Source of the DNA: Anaerolineales bacterium UBA2232
GTDB taxonomy: Bacteria; Chloroflexota; Anaerolineae; UBA2200
Direction of reading: 5' to 3'
Length of the DNA stretch: 21,964 nucleotides
Assembly (NCBI GenBank): GCA_002348045.1
Contig: DDYO01000302.1
Span: forward strand, 313-22,276
A program made the translations under genes and the position numbers. The notes under the pieces were generated by a model that was given only the letters and a program-made list of their open reading frames with translations, was not told the DNA's origin and made no database searches. Position 1 is the stretch's first letter. Each line of letters opens with the position of its first letter. Positions 1 to 6,833 of this stretch are shown piece by piece.

Positions 1-1264
1 GGCTGCCCACCGTAACCAGTTCATCCACCACACCGGCAGCCACCCTGCCGACGTGCTGATGCCCTGGTGTCTCCTCTGTGCCCAGCTCAAACATATCACC
101 CAAAACGGCCACCTTCCGACCTCCCGTTTGGGATAACAGATCGAGGGCAGCCTCCACCGACGCAGGGCTCGCATTGTAGGTATCATCGAGAATCGTCGTC
201 CCTCCGAAACCGGGCAGTATTCGGGTCCGCGCCTCGACGGCCTCACTGCGAAGACCAACCAGCACCTGCTCCCACGTCAAACCCTGGATCACACCGATCA
301 CCGTCGCTGCCAGAATAGAGTAAATGATGTGCTTGCCCATCAGCGGCAGCACCCAGTCCTCGGTGTGCCCCTCAAAAGAAACCTGTGCAGCCAATCCAGA
401 CAGACCCAACGACTGAACCTGTCGAGCAACGGCATCGTTGGTTGTGTTCAGCCCGAACAAGATAGTTCTCTGTCCTGTAACCAACGGCGCCATGGCCCGA
501 ACCCTTTGGTCGTCGCCGTTCAGTACGGCAATGCCGTGGTTCGGCAAGCCTTTGACCAACTCGGCCTTTGCCATAGCCACACGTTCAATGGTGCCCAAGC
601 GCTCCAAGTGCGTAGGACCAACGTTAGTTACCACGCCGATCTCTGGCGCCGCCATCTCGACCAGACGGTCGATTTCGCCAATATCGTACATGGCCATTTC
701 CTGCACCACCCATTCCACGTCGGGTGTAATCTTTAGCAGTGTCAGCGGAGCACCGATCTCATTGTTGAAATTACCCGGGCTCTTGAGCGTCCTATACCGC
801 TGTCCCAACACGGCAGATATGAGCTCTTTGGTTGTTGTCTTGCCAACGCTGCCTGTTACTCCGACTACCCGACACCCAGGGAATGCCCGACGCCAGAATG
901 CCGCCAAGTCCTGTAGTGCGCGTAGCGTATCCTTTACAACGAAACAGACGGCTCCCGTCGGTGGCTCCATTGCGAGTACCGGTTTTGTCATATCCAAAGC
1001 ACTGGCGCAAGCTGGTAGGGCATGGTCCACGATGGCCGCCCGGGCGCCACGACGGAACGCCTCCTCCACAAACAAGTGGCCGTCCGTGCGCTCACCTCGA
1101 AGCGCCACGAAGAGACTCCCTTCGCTGCAGTTCCGAGAATCCACGACAACATCGGTGAGCGTAGGACTGGTCTCTTCGGGCCATACCACATGCTCAGCGC
1201 TCAGGGCGCGACAGACGTCCAGATAGCTCAGCTTGGCCAACGGACCCCCTGGCTGGCAGTTCAT
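1..1264 (-). CDS. murF: MurF, UDP-N-acetylmuramoyl-tripeptide--D-alanyl-D-alanine ligase (3' end cut by window edge)
   Basis: ATP-dependent cytoplasmic ligase that adds D-Ala-D-Ala to the UDP-MurNAc tripeptide, the last soluble step of peptidoglycan precursor synthesis. About 421 codons are visible. The N-terminal domain carries a DSR motif (residues 42-44). The Mur ligase P-loop reads GSVGKTTTKE (138-147), followed by a NFNNEIGAPLTLL stretch typical of MurF rather than MurE. Later come LNGDD, DDTYNASP and GDMFELG, all MurF signatures. The family is usually about 450 residues, so only the last few tens are missing. The start ATG at 1264 overlaps the ftsI stop in an ATGA arrangement, so the two genes are translationally coupled. 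murE, normally between these genes, is absent. The N-terminal sequence was translated by hand from the minus strand. Confidence 0.95.
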   Translation of the reverse strand, partial: MNCQPGGPLAKLSYLDVCRALSAEHVVWPEETSPTLTDVVVDSRNCSEGSLFVALRGERTDGHLFVEEAFRRGARAAIVDHALPACASALDMTKPVLAMEPPTGAVCFVVKDTLRALQDLAAFWRRAFPGCRVVGVTGSVGKTTTKELISAVLGQRYRTLKSPGNFNNEIGAPLTLLKITPDVEWVVQEMAMYDIGEIDRLVEMAAPEIGVVTNVGPTHLERLGTIERVAMAKAELVKGLPNHGIAVLNGDDQRVRAMAPLVTGQRTILFGLNTTNDAVARQVQSLGLSGLAAQVSFEGHTEDWVLPLMGKHIIYSILAATVIGVIQGLTWEQVLVGLRSEAVEARTRILPGFGGTTILDDTYNASPASVEAALDLLSQTGGRKVAVLGDMFELGTEETPGHQHVGRVAAGVVDELVTVGS

Positions 1265-2934
1265 GGGCGATCCGGAGGCAATCCGTACAGGACAGCGAGC
1301 CGCTGTGCGATTTCACGAAAGGCCGGAGCCGCCACCTCGAGTCCCCATCTGCTTGTCTGGGGTTGGTCCAGGACAACGAGGATTGCTAGGCGTGCATCCT
1401 TTGCCGGGAAAAATCCGGCAAAGGATGCAATGGTCTCCTTCTTGTCGTATCCACCTGCTCCGGCGACCTCAGACGTCCCCGACTTGCCTGCCACCTGATA
1501 ACCTGGAACTGCCGCGCCGGTCAGCACCCGGTCAACCGCTCGCACCAGCATCTCAGTCGTCTCCTTGGCCGTTCTGGGCGAAATCACCTGGGCGACCACC
1601 TGGGGCTGCAGCGTCGTGCGGTTGTCACCATCTACGATGGTCGACACCACCATTGGACGCATCAGCTTGCCTTCGTTGGCAACAGCTGACACGGCACAGA
1701 TCATCTGCAAAGGCGTTACCGTAAGTCCTTGCCCAAAGGAGTTCGTTCCAAGGTCGGACTCATGCCAGTTGGCATCTCCGGGCACACGCACTACGCCTGG
1801 TAGCTCGTAGGCCAGTCCAATCCCAGTAAGCTCCCCAAAGCCAAACCGACGCACATAGTCGTAGAACCGGTAGGCACCGAGAAGTGTGCTGAGATGGGCG
1901 CTGCCCACGTTCAGAGACTGGGCCAGCAGGTCCGCCATACTCACGACTCCGTGGGCTAGACGATCAGAGTTCCGTATTGTCTGCCCACCCACCATGATCG
2001 TCCCCGAGTCATAGTAGGTGCTGCTGGGAGTAACGACTCCAGCGTCCAGGGCGGCTGCCATGGTGATGATCTTGAACACCGAGCCCGGCTCGTAGTGATC
2101 GCTGACTGCCGGGTTGGTGAACAGACTCTGGTCGGTCTCAGGATATTGATTGGGGTCGTACGTCGGAACGTTGGCCATTGCTCGAATAGCGCCCGTTGAT
2201 GGCTCCATCACGATCGCGACACCTTTGCGTGCTCCAGCCGAGGACACGGCCTTCTGCAGGGCCTCCTCGACGACCACCTGGGCGTTTCTGTCAACGGTGA
2301 GGTACAGATCACTGCCGTCCCTTGTCAGCCGGCAGTCATAGAACAGGCTGCCTAACGGATCCTTGGCAGTTGACCGCTCGCCGTCGACGCCTGCCAGCGT
2401 GACAGCATAGTAGCCCTCGACGCCGTAGTAGGCCAGCCTATCCTCGTTGACAAACCCCAGCAGAGATGCTGCGAGTTGTCCGTGAGGGTACACACGACCC
2501 GGTCGTGGGTCAGCCTGTATGTAGGCTGGCCCAATCGCTCGTGCACGTAGCATCGTTTCCCGGCTTACCGAGCGCTTGAGTGGAACATAGGGCTTGTCGG
2601 TTTGCAGAAGCTCCTTGATCGTGCCAGCTGCCGTGTCCAGTGCCGCAGCCAGAGACCGGGCCGCTTCATCGACATTCCCGACCTTGGAGGGAGCTGCTCC
2701 GACATCGTACCGGGTGTCGGGAGCAGCGAGCAGAAACCCGTTAAGATCATAGATGCACCCTCGCTGTGCCGTATACGTGGCTACCAGTTTTCCCGTAGGA
2801 TCACCGCCAGTGCCATAGTTTGATCCGAGTTGCAGGTAACTGAGCCTCCAGACCACGTAGCCAGTCCCGGCCAGCAGAACCATGGCCAGCATCAAAGCCC
2901 GTCGGTATAACTGGAGAGGAAGCGAGGTGTTCAC
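1261..2934 (-). CDS. ftsI: FtsI/PBP2-type class B penicillin-binding protein (division transpeptidase)
   Basis: Septal peptidoglycan transpeptidase that cross-links stem peptides outside the membrane during division. The 557-residue protein has one N-terminal membrane segment (about 12-30) and a dimerisation region. The transpeptidase domain has the three penicillin-binding motifs: SVFK with nucleophile Ser285 and Lys288, SLN at 340-342, and KSGT at 484-487. No PASTA domain follows the transpeptidase, unlike many Gram-positive PBP2x/SpoVD proteins. The start is GTG at 2934, with an AGGA ribosome site about 9 bases upstream. The gene begins 18 bases after the ftsL-like stop and overlaps murF by 4 bases, so it belongs to the dcw operon. 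The position after mraZ-rsmH-ftsL supports FtsI over an elongation PBP2 or a sporulation SpoVD. Confidence 0.93.
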   Translation of the reverse strand: MNTSLPLQLYRRALMLAMVLLAGTGYVVWRLSYLQLGSNYGTGGDPTGKLVATYTAQRGCIYDLNGFLLAAPDTRYDVGAAPSKVGNVDEAARSLAAALDTAAGTIKELLQTDKPYVPLKRSVSRETMLRARAIGPAYIQADPRPGRVYPHGQLAASLLGFVNEDRLAYYGVEGYYAVTLAGVDGERSTAKDPLGSLFYDCRLTRDGSDLYLTVDRNAQVVVEEALQKAVSSAGARKGVAIVMEPSTGAIRAMANVPTYDPNQYPETDQSLFTNPAVSDHYEPGSVFKIITMAAALDAGVVTPSSTYYDSGTIMVGGQTIRNSDRLAHGVVSMADLLAQSLNVGSAHLSTLLGAYRFYDYVRRFGFGELTGIGLAYELPGVVRVPGDANWHESDLGTNSFGQGLTVTPLQMICAVSAVANEGKLMRPMVVSTIVDGDNRTTLQPQVVAQVISPRTAKETTEMLVRAVDRVLTGAAVPGYQVAGKSGTSEVAGAGGYDKKETIASFAGFFPAKDARLAILVVLDQPQTSRWGLEVAAPAFREIAQRLAVLYGLPPDRP

Positions 2935-2952
2935 CTGCTGCTATCCTACAGC

Positions 2953-3444
2953 CTACGGCTTCACGGTTGATGCCCGATCAGCGTTAGATCGGGCCCACTC
3001 ACGGAACTGCCACACGATTCTCTGAACCCAGGCAGGCAACTCCTGGACATCAGCATCAGACCTGGAGGCGGCATATCCCATGGATGCTTTGCCACCGTCG
3101 AAAACCGGCACCACGACTTCCAGATATTCGACAGTCTGGGCTTCGCCAAGGCCAAGCGCACGAGCGCGCTGCTGCAGGGACCCCAGTTGCTGTGCGCGGC
3201 CAATCTCCAGGACCAACTCATTGTTGTCCCGTTTGATCGTCTGGATGTCAGATTCTAGCGTCCACATACGCTCCTTCAGGCGTTCAACACGGCCGGCCTG
3301 CCAGAGATATACAAAGATTAGCGCCGTTACCGTGCCCAGAAGCACCATCGCGTACGCAACGCGACGAGCATCATCCGAGATGCGCGGGGATACTGACAGG
3401 ACAGCCCGTTCGCTGGGGAATACGGTATATCGCCTGACGCTCAT
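2953..3444 (-). CDS. ftsL: FtsL-like bitopic division protein
   Basis: A 163-residue protein with a basic N-terminus, one membrane segment (about 30-48) and a following heptad-rich coiled coil (about 51-95), then a charged and Trp-containing C-terminal part. This topology, and its place between rsmH and ftsI, fit FtsL or a DivIC-like protein. FtsL forms a membrane complex with FtsB/DivIC and FtsQ/DivIB and activates septal synthesis. FtsL is poorly conserved in sequence, so the call rests on topology and gene order. The C-terminal extension after the coiled coil (about 60 residues) makes it longer than the usual 100-120 residues. The ATG at 3444 follows a G-rich ribosome site and lies 11 bases after the rsmH stop. 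Confidence 0.75.
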   Translation of the reverse strand: MSVRRYTVFPSERAVLSVSPRISDDARRVAYAMVLLGTVTALIFVYLWQAGRVERLKERMWTLESDIQTIKRDNNELVLEIGRAQQLGSLQQRARALGLGEAQTVEYLEVVVPVFDGGKASMGYAASRSDADVQELPAWVQRIVWQFREWARSNADRASTVKP

Positions 3445-3455
3445 TCATGCCCCCA

Positions 3456-4361
3456 CTAAGACAGAAAACCAGCGGTGGTGCGTTCCGCGACCCGCATCTT
3501 GGCACTTCTGCTCCTCGGATTCCGCTGTCGCTCGGCCTCCGCCGGAATCACCGGGTGAGGCGTTACCACACGCAGCCTTGGCTCGACATTGGCCTCAACC
3601 CTGCTTGCCTGGTGGCGGAAAAAATGCTTGACAATCCGGTCCTCCAGGGAGTGAAACGAAATGACCACGATGCGAGCGCCTGGGGCAAGCGTGCCAACCG
3701 CCTGATCCAAACCCTCCGACACCGTCTCCAACCCGGAGTTCGTGTACAGGCGAAGTGCCTGAAAAGTTCTGGTGGCCGGGTGCGTTCTCCCACGGCGGGG
3801 CACTACCCGTGCTACCAGTGAGGCCAACTCGCTTGTGTGCTCCAAAGGACGAGCCCTCACAATAGCCCGAGCGATGCGTCTTGCGGCACGCTCCTCGCCC
3901 AGTTCAAACAGGACATCAGCTAGCTCAGCCTCCGGCAGCGTGTTCACTATTTCCTCGGCTGGCGGGCCAACCGAAGGGTCGAAGCGCATATCCAGCGGCC
4001 CATCTGCCTGGAACGAGAAACCCCTTTCACTGTTGGCCAGCTGATGGGAAGATACCCCAAGGTCAAGCAGCACGCCATCAGCTGGAAGAAAACCATGCTG
4101 CAATGCCAGTTGCTCTAAATCAGCGAAACTACCATGAATCACTCTGACCCGGTCACCATATTCAGCAAGCCTCTCACCTGCAGCACGAACTGCCTCACGG
4201 TCCAGGTCAATGCCAAGGAGGCGACCACTGGGCGCACAACGGTCCAGAATTCCTTTCGCGTGGCCGCCGCCGCCGACCGTGCCGTCAATATAGGCGCCGT
4301 TCGGGCGCGGCGACAGGGCATCCAGCACTTCCCCGTACAGCACGGGCTCGTGTTCAATCAT
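3456..4361 (-). CDS. rsmH: RsmH (MraW), 16S rRNA C1402 N4-methyltransferase
   Basis: SAM-dependent methyltransferase that modifies the N4 of C1402 in the 16S rRNA P-site. I chose ATG 4361 (301 residues, protein beginning MIEHEPVLYGEVL). It overlaps the mraZ stop as ATGA, has GGGAG 5-6 bases upstream, and gives the usual family start. An upstream in-frame ATG at 4451 would add 30 non-conserved residues inside mraZ. Motifs seen are DGTVGGGGHA (SAM loop, 26-35), LGVSSHQL (101-108), GFSFQADGPLDMRFD (114-128), HPATRTFQALR (194-204), ISFHSLEDRIVKHFFR (234-249) and the C-terminal NPRSRSAKMR (281-290). It is the second gene of the dcw cluster, in its standard place. Confidence 0.96.
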   Translation of the reverse strand: MIEHEPVLYGEVLDALSPRPNGAYIDGTVGGGGHAKGILDRCAPSGRLLGIDLDREAVRAAGERLAEYGDRVRVIHGSFADLEQLALQHGFLPADGVLLDLGVSSHQLANSERGFSFQADGPLDMRFDPSVGPPAEEIVNTLPEAELADVLFELGEERAARRIARAIVRARPLEHTSELASLVARVVPRRGRTHPATRTFQALRLYTNSGLETVSEGLDQAVGTLAPGARIVVISFHSLEDRIVKHFFRHQASRVEANVEPRLRVVTPHPVIPAEAERQRNPRSRSAKMRVAERTTAGFLS

Positions 4362-4792
4362 AAGACTCCCAAGTCGCTCAGCTTCTCGGCACGGCTCTCG
4401 GGATCTTGTTCCAGTCTCGAGTTCTGTTCCTGGTAATTCGCGGCGTTCCATACCTCCAAGTGGTTGCTGGAGCCAGCGACAATGACGTCCGTATCTAGCC
4501 GAGCATAGTCTCTGAGGTAACCAGGGATGAGGATGCGCCCCTGCTTGTCTGGGATGCAGTCGGCTGCCTCCGCGAAGAGGAAGCGCACAAACAGTCTGGC
4601 GTCTTCCTTAGTCAGGGGGAGTTTGCGAACATTGTCTTCAAGCTGCTGCCACTCGCTCAAGGGGTAAACGTACAAGCAACGATCCAGGCCACGCGTGACG
4701 ACGAGACCGGCAGCGAGGACACCGCGGTACTTGGCCGGAATGGTCAACCGACCTTTGTCATCGAGGGTATGCGCGTATCTGCCTAAGAACAT
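4358..4792 (-). CDS. mraZ: MraZ, transcriptional regulator of the dcw cluster
   Basis: AbrB-like DNA-binding protein that in other bacteria forms a ring-shaped oligomer and represses or tunes its own dcw operon. The chosen start (ATG 4792) gives 144 residues beginning MFLGRYAHTLDDKGRLTIP, the canonical N-terminus. An in-frame ATG at 4873 would add 27 unrelated residues and would lie in the operator. Two SpoVT/AbrB-like halves are visible, each with the DxxxR signature: DDKGR (11-15) and DKQGR (82-86). A GGGGA ribosome site lies about 10 bases upstream. The stop overlaps the rsmH start. The upstream DNA carries TGGGN direct repeats, so self-regulation is likely. Confidence 0.96.
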   Translation of the reverse strand: MFLGRYAHTLDDKGRLTIPAKYRGVLAAGLVVTRGLDRCLYVYPLSEWQQLEDNVRKLPLTKEDARLFVRFLFAEAADCIPDKQGRILIPGYLRDYARLDTDVIVAGSSNHLEVWNAANYQEQNSRLEQDPESRAEKLSDLGVL

Positions 4793-4845
4793 GTGTGCTA
4801 ATTCCCCACCCGCGCTTGCTTGGGCCGGCCTTTTGTGGGGTTTCG

Positions 4846-4870
4846 TTCCACCAGGCCCCACTTTCACCCA
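4846..4870 (-). promoter_or_regulatory. Putative MraZ operator (TGGGN direct repeats)
   Basis: Read on the minus strand, three pentamers fall at exact 10-base steps: TGGGT (4870-4866), TGGGG (4860-4856) and a degenerate TGGAA (4850-4846), each separated by 5 bases. MraZ is known in other bacteria to bind TGGGN direct repeats with 5-base spacers upstream of mraZ. The first box abuts the -10 element, so binding would cover the transcription start. The repeats are seen; binding is inferred. Confidence 0.8.
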
Positions 4871-4871
4871 C

Positions 4872-4900
4872 ATTCTACCATATCACGGGCGCACTGTCTA
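4872..4900 (-). promoter_or_regulatory. Sigma-70 type promoter of the mraZ/dcw operon
   Basis: On the minus strand, TAGACA (4900-4895) and TAGAAT (4877-4872) are separated by 17 bases. Each element differs from consensus at one position. The predicted start, about 4865, falls within the TGGGN repeats and leaves a leader of roughly 70 bases before mraZ. Confidence 0.8.
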
Positions 4901-4974
4901 GCCCTTGTGGGGAGGGAATTCGCTATTCTTTAAGGTTGAACTATCGACCTCCTGACCAGACTCGCAGTGCGGTG

Positions 4975-5407
4975 GTGCCCGACCGAGCCTGTAAGCCGAG
5001 TTCTGTGGTCAGCACAGGCCATGCCCGCACCGACCGGCAATCATCTCTCTGGGACGACGGTTACCCGCCATCTCTAGCGATCAACCCGAGGGTATGAGGA
5101 CGAGCAGCCCTCTGCCCAGGAATCCTGAGCCGCCCCCTGCTCGATCTTGCTCCCGACGAGGCTTGCCTAGCCGCGCCAGTCACCTGGCGCGCCGGTGGTC
5201 TCTTACACCGCCGTTTCACCCTTACCCCAAGCCTTGCGGCCAGGGGCGATCTGCTCTCTGTTGCACTTTCTGTCGGGTCACCCCGCCTGGGCGTTACCCA
5301 GCGTCGTGCTCTGTGGAGCTCGGACTTTCCTCGAGTAAGCACCACAGTCGCTGCATGTGCAGGCGACTGTGATCACGGACCCGCGATTGCCCAGCCTGGT
5401 CGGACAC
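4975..5407 (-). ncRNA. rnpB: RNase P RNA, bacterial class A
   Basis: Catalytic RNA subunit of RNase P, which trims tRNA 5' leaders. On the minus strand the conserved P4 core GAGGAAAGTCC appears near the 5' end, followed by a GGGTAACGCCC hairpin and the AAGTGCAACAGAGA segment. Near the 3' end are AGAGAGATGATTGCC and ACAGAACTCGGCTTA, the standard 3' core. The boundaries come from a 10-base P1 helix: GTGTCCGACC at the 5' end (5407-5398) pairs with GGTCGGGCAC at the 3' end (4984-4975), with one G-U pair. The total is about 433 nucleotides, normal for class A. A 9-base hairpin, CACAGTCGC with GCGACTGTG, sits just after P1 and P2 in the P3 position. No Rho-independent terminator follows, and mraZ lies downstream on the same strand. 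Confidence 0.96.
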
Positions 5408-5414
5408 CACTTGC

Positions 5415-5443
5415 ATTATAGGGTCCGCCCGGATCGTTGTCAA
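5415..5443 (-). promoter_or_regulatory. Perfect-consensus sigma-70 promoter of rnpB
   Basis: On the minus strand TTGACA (5443-5438), a 17-base spacer and TATAAT (5420-5415) match the consensus at all 12 positions. The predicted transcription start (about 5407-5408) coincides with the 5' end of the P1 helix deduced separately from RNA pairing. This fits a highly expressed stable RNA. Confidence 0.93.
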
Positions 5444-5479
5444 ATGGATTTTCTGCCATCGCCCGACAGTGTCACTCAA

Positions 5480-5508
5480 TTGCCCGCGGGACAGCCCAGG
5501 GGTACAAT
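5480..5508 (+). promoter_or_regulatory. Putative promoter of the DUF362 gene
   Basis: TTGCCC (5480-5485), a 17-base spacer and TACAAT (5503-5508). The -35 element matches consensus at 4 of 6 positions and the -10 at 5 of 6. The start would be near 5515, about 37 bases from the rnpB -35 on the opposite strand. Confidence 0.6.
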
Positions 5509-5736
5509 GCTGATGAGTTGCCGATGGTGAGATTTCACCGGTGTCCGCCACGCCGCTGACCAGGCGCCGATTGTCCTGTGTCCCAGGGCTTGCGGAGTGT
5601 GCGCCGGGAGCCGATAAGTGGGCTCACATGAGACCGCCGGTGGAGTGGTATCGCCCGATCGTCACCACTGATGCCCATGGCACTGTCCCACGGTTGGCAT
5701 GGCAACCGTCACGAGCAAGACTGGAGGTCACGAAGC
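5509..5736 (+). other. Gene-free leader between the rnpB and DUF362 promoters and the DUF362 start
   Basis: About 220 bases with no convincing gene on either strand. Small frames here have no ribosome site and unconvincing composition. Several short hairpins can be drawn: GGTGA with TCACC near 5527, GAGCC with GGCTC near 5610, and the 7-base stem at 5690-5709. I do not recognise a known riboswitch class. Confidence 0.5.
5690..5709 (+). promoter_or_regulatory. Inverted repeat upstream of the DUF362 ribosome site
   Basis: ACGGTTG (5690-5696) and CAACCGT (5703-5709) form a perfect 7-base stem with loop GCATGG, ending about 14 bases before the GGAGGT ribosome site. It could be a leader hairpin or a binding site. 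No T-run follows, so it is not a simple terminator. Confidence 0.4.
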
Positions 5737-6741
5737 ATGTCGAGCAAGTCACGCATCGCGCTTTGGCAAGGCCCCGAGCGCAGTGAGAATCTGCGAGCGT
5801 CCCTGCGACTGGTGATGGACGAGATAGATTGGTCAACTCGAAGCAGTGTCGTTGTCAAGCCCAATCTGGTGTCACCATACCGCCCCGATGGCAACACACA
5901 CATTGATGCTTTGCGGGTGGTACTGGAAGAGGTCAGAAGCCGCTATTCGGGCGCCGTGTCGGTGGCTGAAGGGTGCGCGAGGAGATCGACGCTTACTGTC
6001 TTTCACGATGTCGGCTTTGAGGCCGTAGCCAACGCGGCGGACGCGCAACTGGTGGACCTCAACACCGACGAGGCAGGTGAGGTGTCCGTGTTCGACCGGC
6101 ACGGCAACCCCCTGTCCCTTCGTGTCGCCCGCACGGTGCTTGAGAGCGACTGTCGCATTTCACTCGCCATTCCCAAGACTCATGACTATGTAATGCTGAC
6201 CCTCGGGATCAAGAACATGGTCATGGGTTCTATGGTGAACCGCGCTGCATTTGGAGGCCTCGACGCCGGGCCTTGGCCCTATCCCTCCTGGCAAGAAACC
6301 GACGAGGTAGGTCAGGGGGGCAACGATAAGGATGCCATGCACCAGGGTTATCCGATGATGCATGCAAACCTGGCCCTTGTCGCGCGCCACGTCTTGCCGC
6401 ACTTGACGGTGCTCGATGGCTTTGTCGGAATGGAGGGGCGCGGCCCAGCCCAGGGAGACCCCGTGCCGTGGAAGATCGCGATAGCTGGCACTGATGCGCT
6501 GGCCGTGGATGCGTTCACGGCGGGTCTAATGGGGTTTGACGTCCAAGAGGTCGGCTATCTAGCATACTGTCGGCAGATTGATCTGGGCCGCGCCGAGCCC
6601 GGCAGCACGGAGATCATTGGCAACGCAGAACCTGATGCGGTTCGACGGGCCTTCACCAGGCACCCCACGCAAGCGGAGCAGAACAGCTGGCATGACCCAC
6701 GGGTGCAAGCTCTGCTCTCAACCGCCGTGGCCCATGCATAG
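5737..6741 (+). CDS. DUF362 domain protein
   Basis: A 334-residue soluble protein matching the DUF362 family by its signatures. These are VVKPNLVSPYRPDG near the N-terminus, IPKTHDYVMLTLGIKNMVMG in the middle, DGFVGMEGRGPAQGDPVP later, and AGTDALAVDAFTAGLMGFD before the C-terminus. The family has no firmly established reaction; some members carry [4Fe-4S] ferredoxin domains, but no CxxCxxC pattern is present here. The start at 5737 (MSSKSRIALW) is chosen for the GGAGGT ribosome site 8 bases upstream; an in-frame ATG at 5671 has none. The gene stands alone with its own promoter and a long leader, and the next gene downstream has a separate promoter. The substrate is unknown. Confidence 0.85.
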   Translation: MSSKSRIALWQGPERSENLRASLRLVMDEIDWSTRSSVVVKPNLVSPYRPDGNTHIDALRVVLEEVRSRYSGAVSVAEGCARRSTLTVFHDVGFEAVANAADAQLVDLNTDEAGEVSVFDRHGNPLSLRVARTVLESDCRISLAIPKTHDYVMLTLGIKNMVMGSMVNRAAFGGLDAGPWPYPSWQETDEVGQGGNDKDAMHQGYPMMHANLALVARHVLPHLTVLDGFVGMEGRGPAQGDPVPWKIAIAGTDALAVDAFTAGLMGFDVQEVGYLAYCRQIDLGRAEPGSTEIIGNAEPDAVRRAFTRHPTQAEQNSWHDPRVQALLSTAVAHA

Positions 6742-6766
6742 TTGGACTCGGCAAGGCCAGGCACCC

Positions 6767-6795
6767 TTGACTTTTGCCCTTGACCAGGGTATTCT
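6767..6795 (+). promoter_or_regulatory. Putative promoter of the moxR operon
   Basis: TTGACT (6767-6772), a 17-base spacer and TATTCT (6790-6795). The -35 matches 5 of 6 consensus positions and the -10 matches 4 of 6. The predicted start is about 30 bases before the moxR ATG. Confidence 0.6.
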
Positions 6796-6833
6796 TGCCG
6801 ACGTTGGCGGAAGACTCAATACGGGGGTGTGGT

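Noticed and set aside
438..1226. Open frame of 262 codons on the plus strand
   Set aside because: Lies opposite murF, whose motifs are clear; no family features and no ribosome site.
4362..4451. Longer N-terminus for RsmH from ATG 4451
   Set aside because: The extra 30 residues lie inside mraZ and are not family-like; ATG 4361 has a ribosome site and the ATGA overlap.
4793..4873. Longer N-terminus for MraZ from ATG 4873
   Set aside because: It would place the start inside the TGGGN repeats and add 27 residues before the canonical MFLGRY start.
5061..5372. Small frames on both strands within 4975-5407
   Set aside because: The region is RNase P RNA, supported by core motifs, P1 pairing and a matching promoter.
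5541..5786. Small frame of 81 codons in the DUF362 leader
   Set aside because: No ribosome site, Arg/Pro-rich composition, and it overlaps the better supported DUF362 start.
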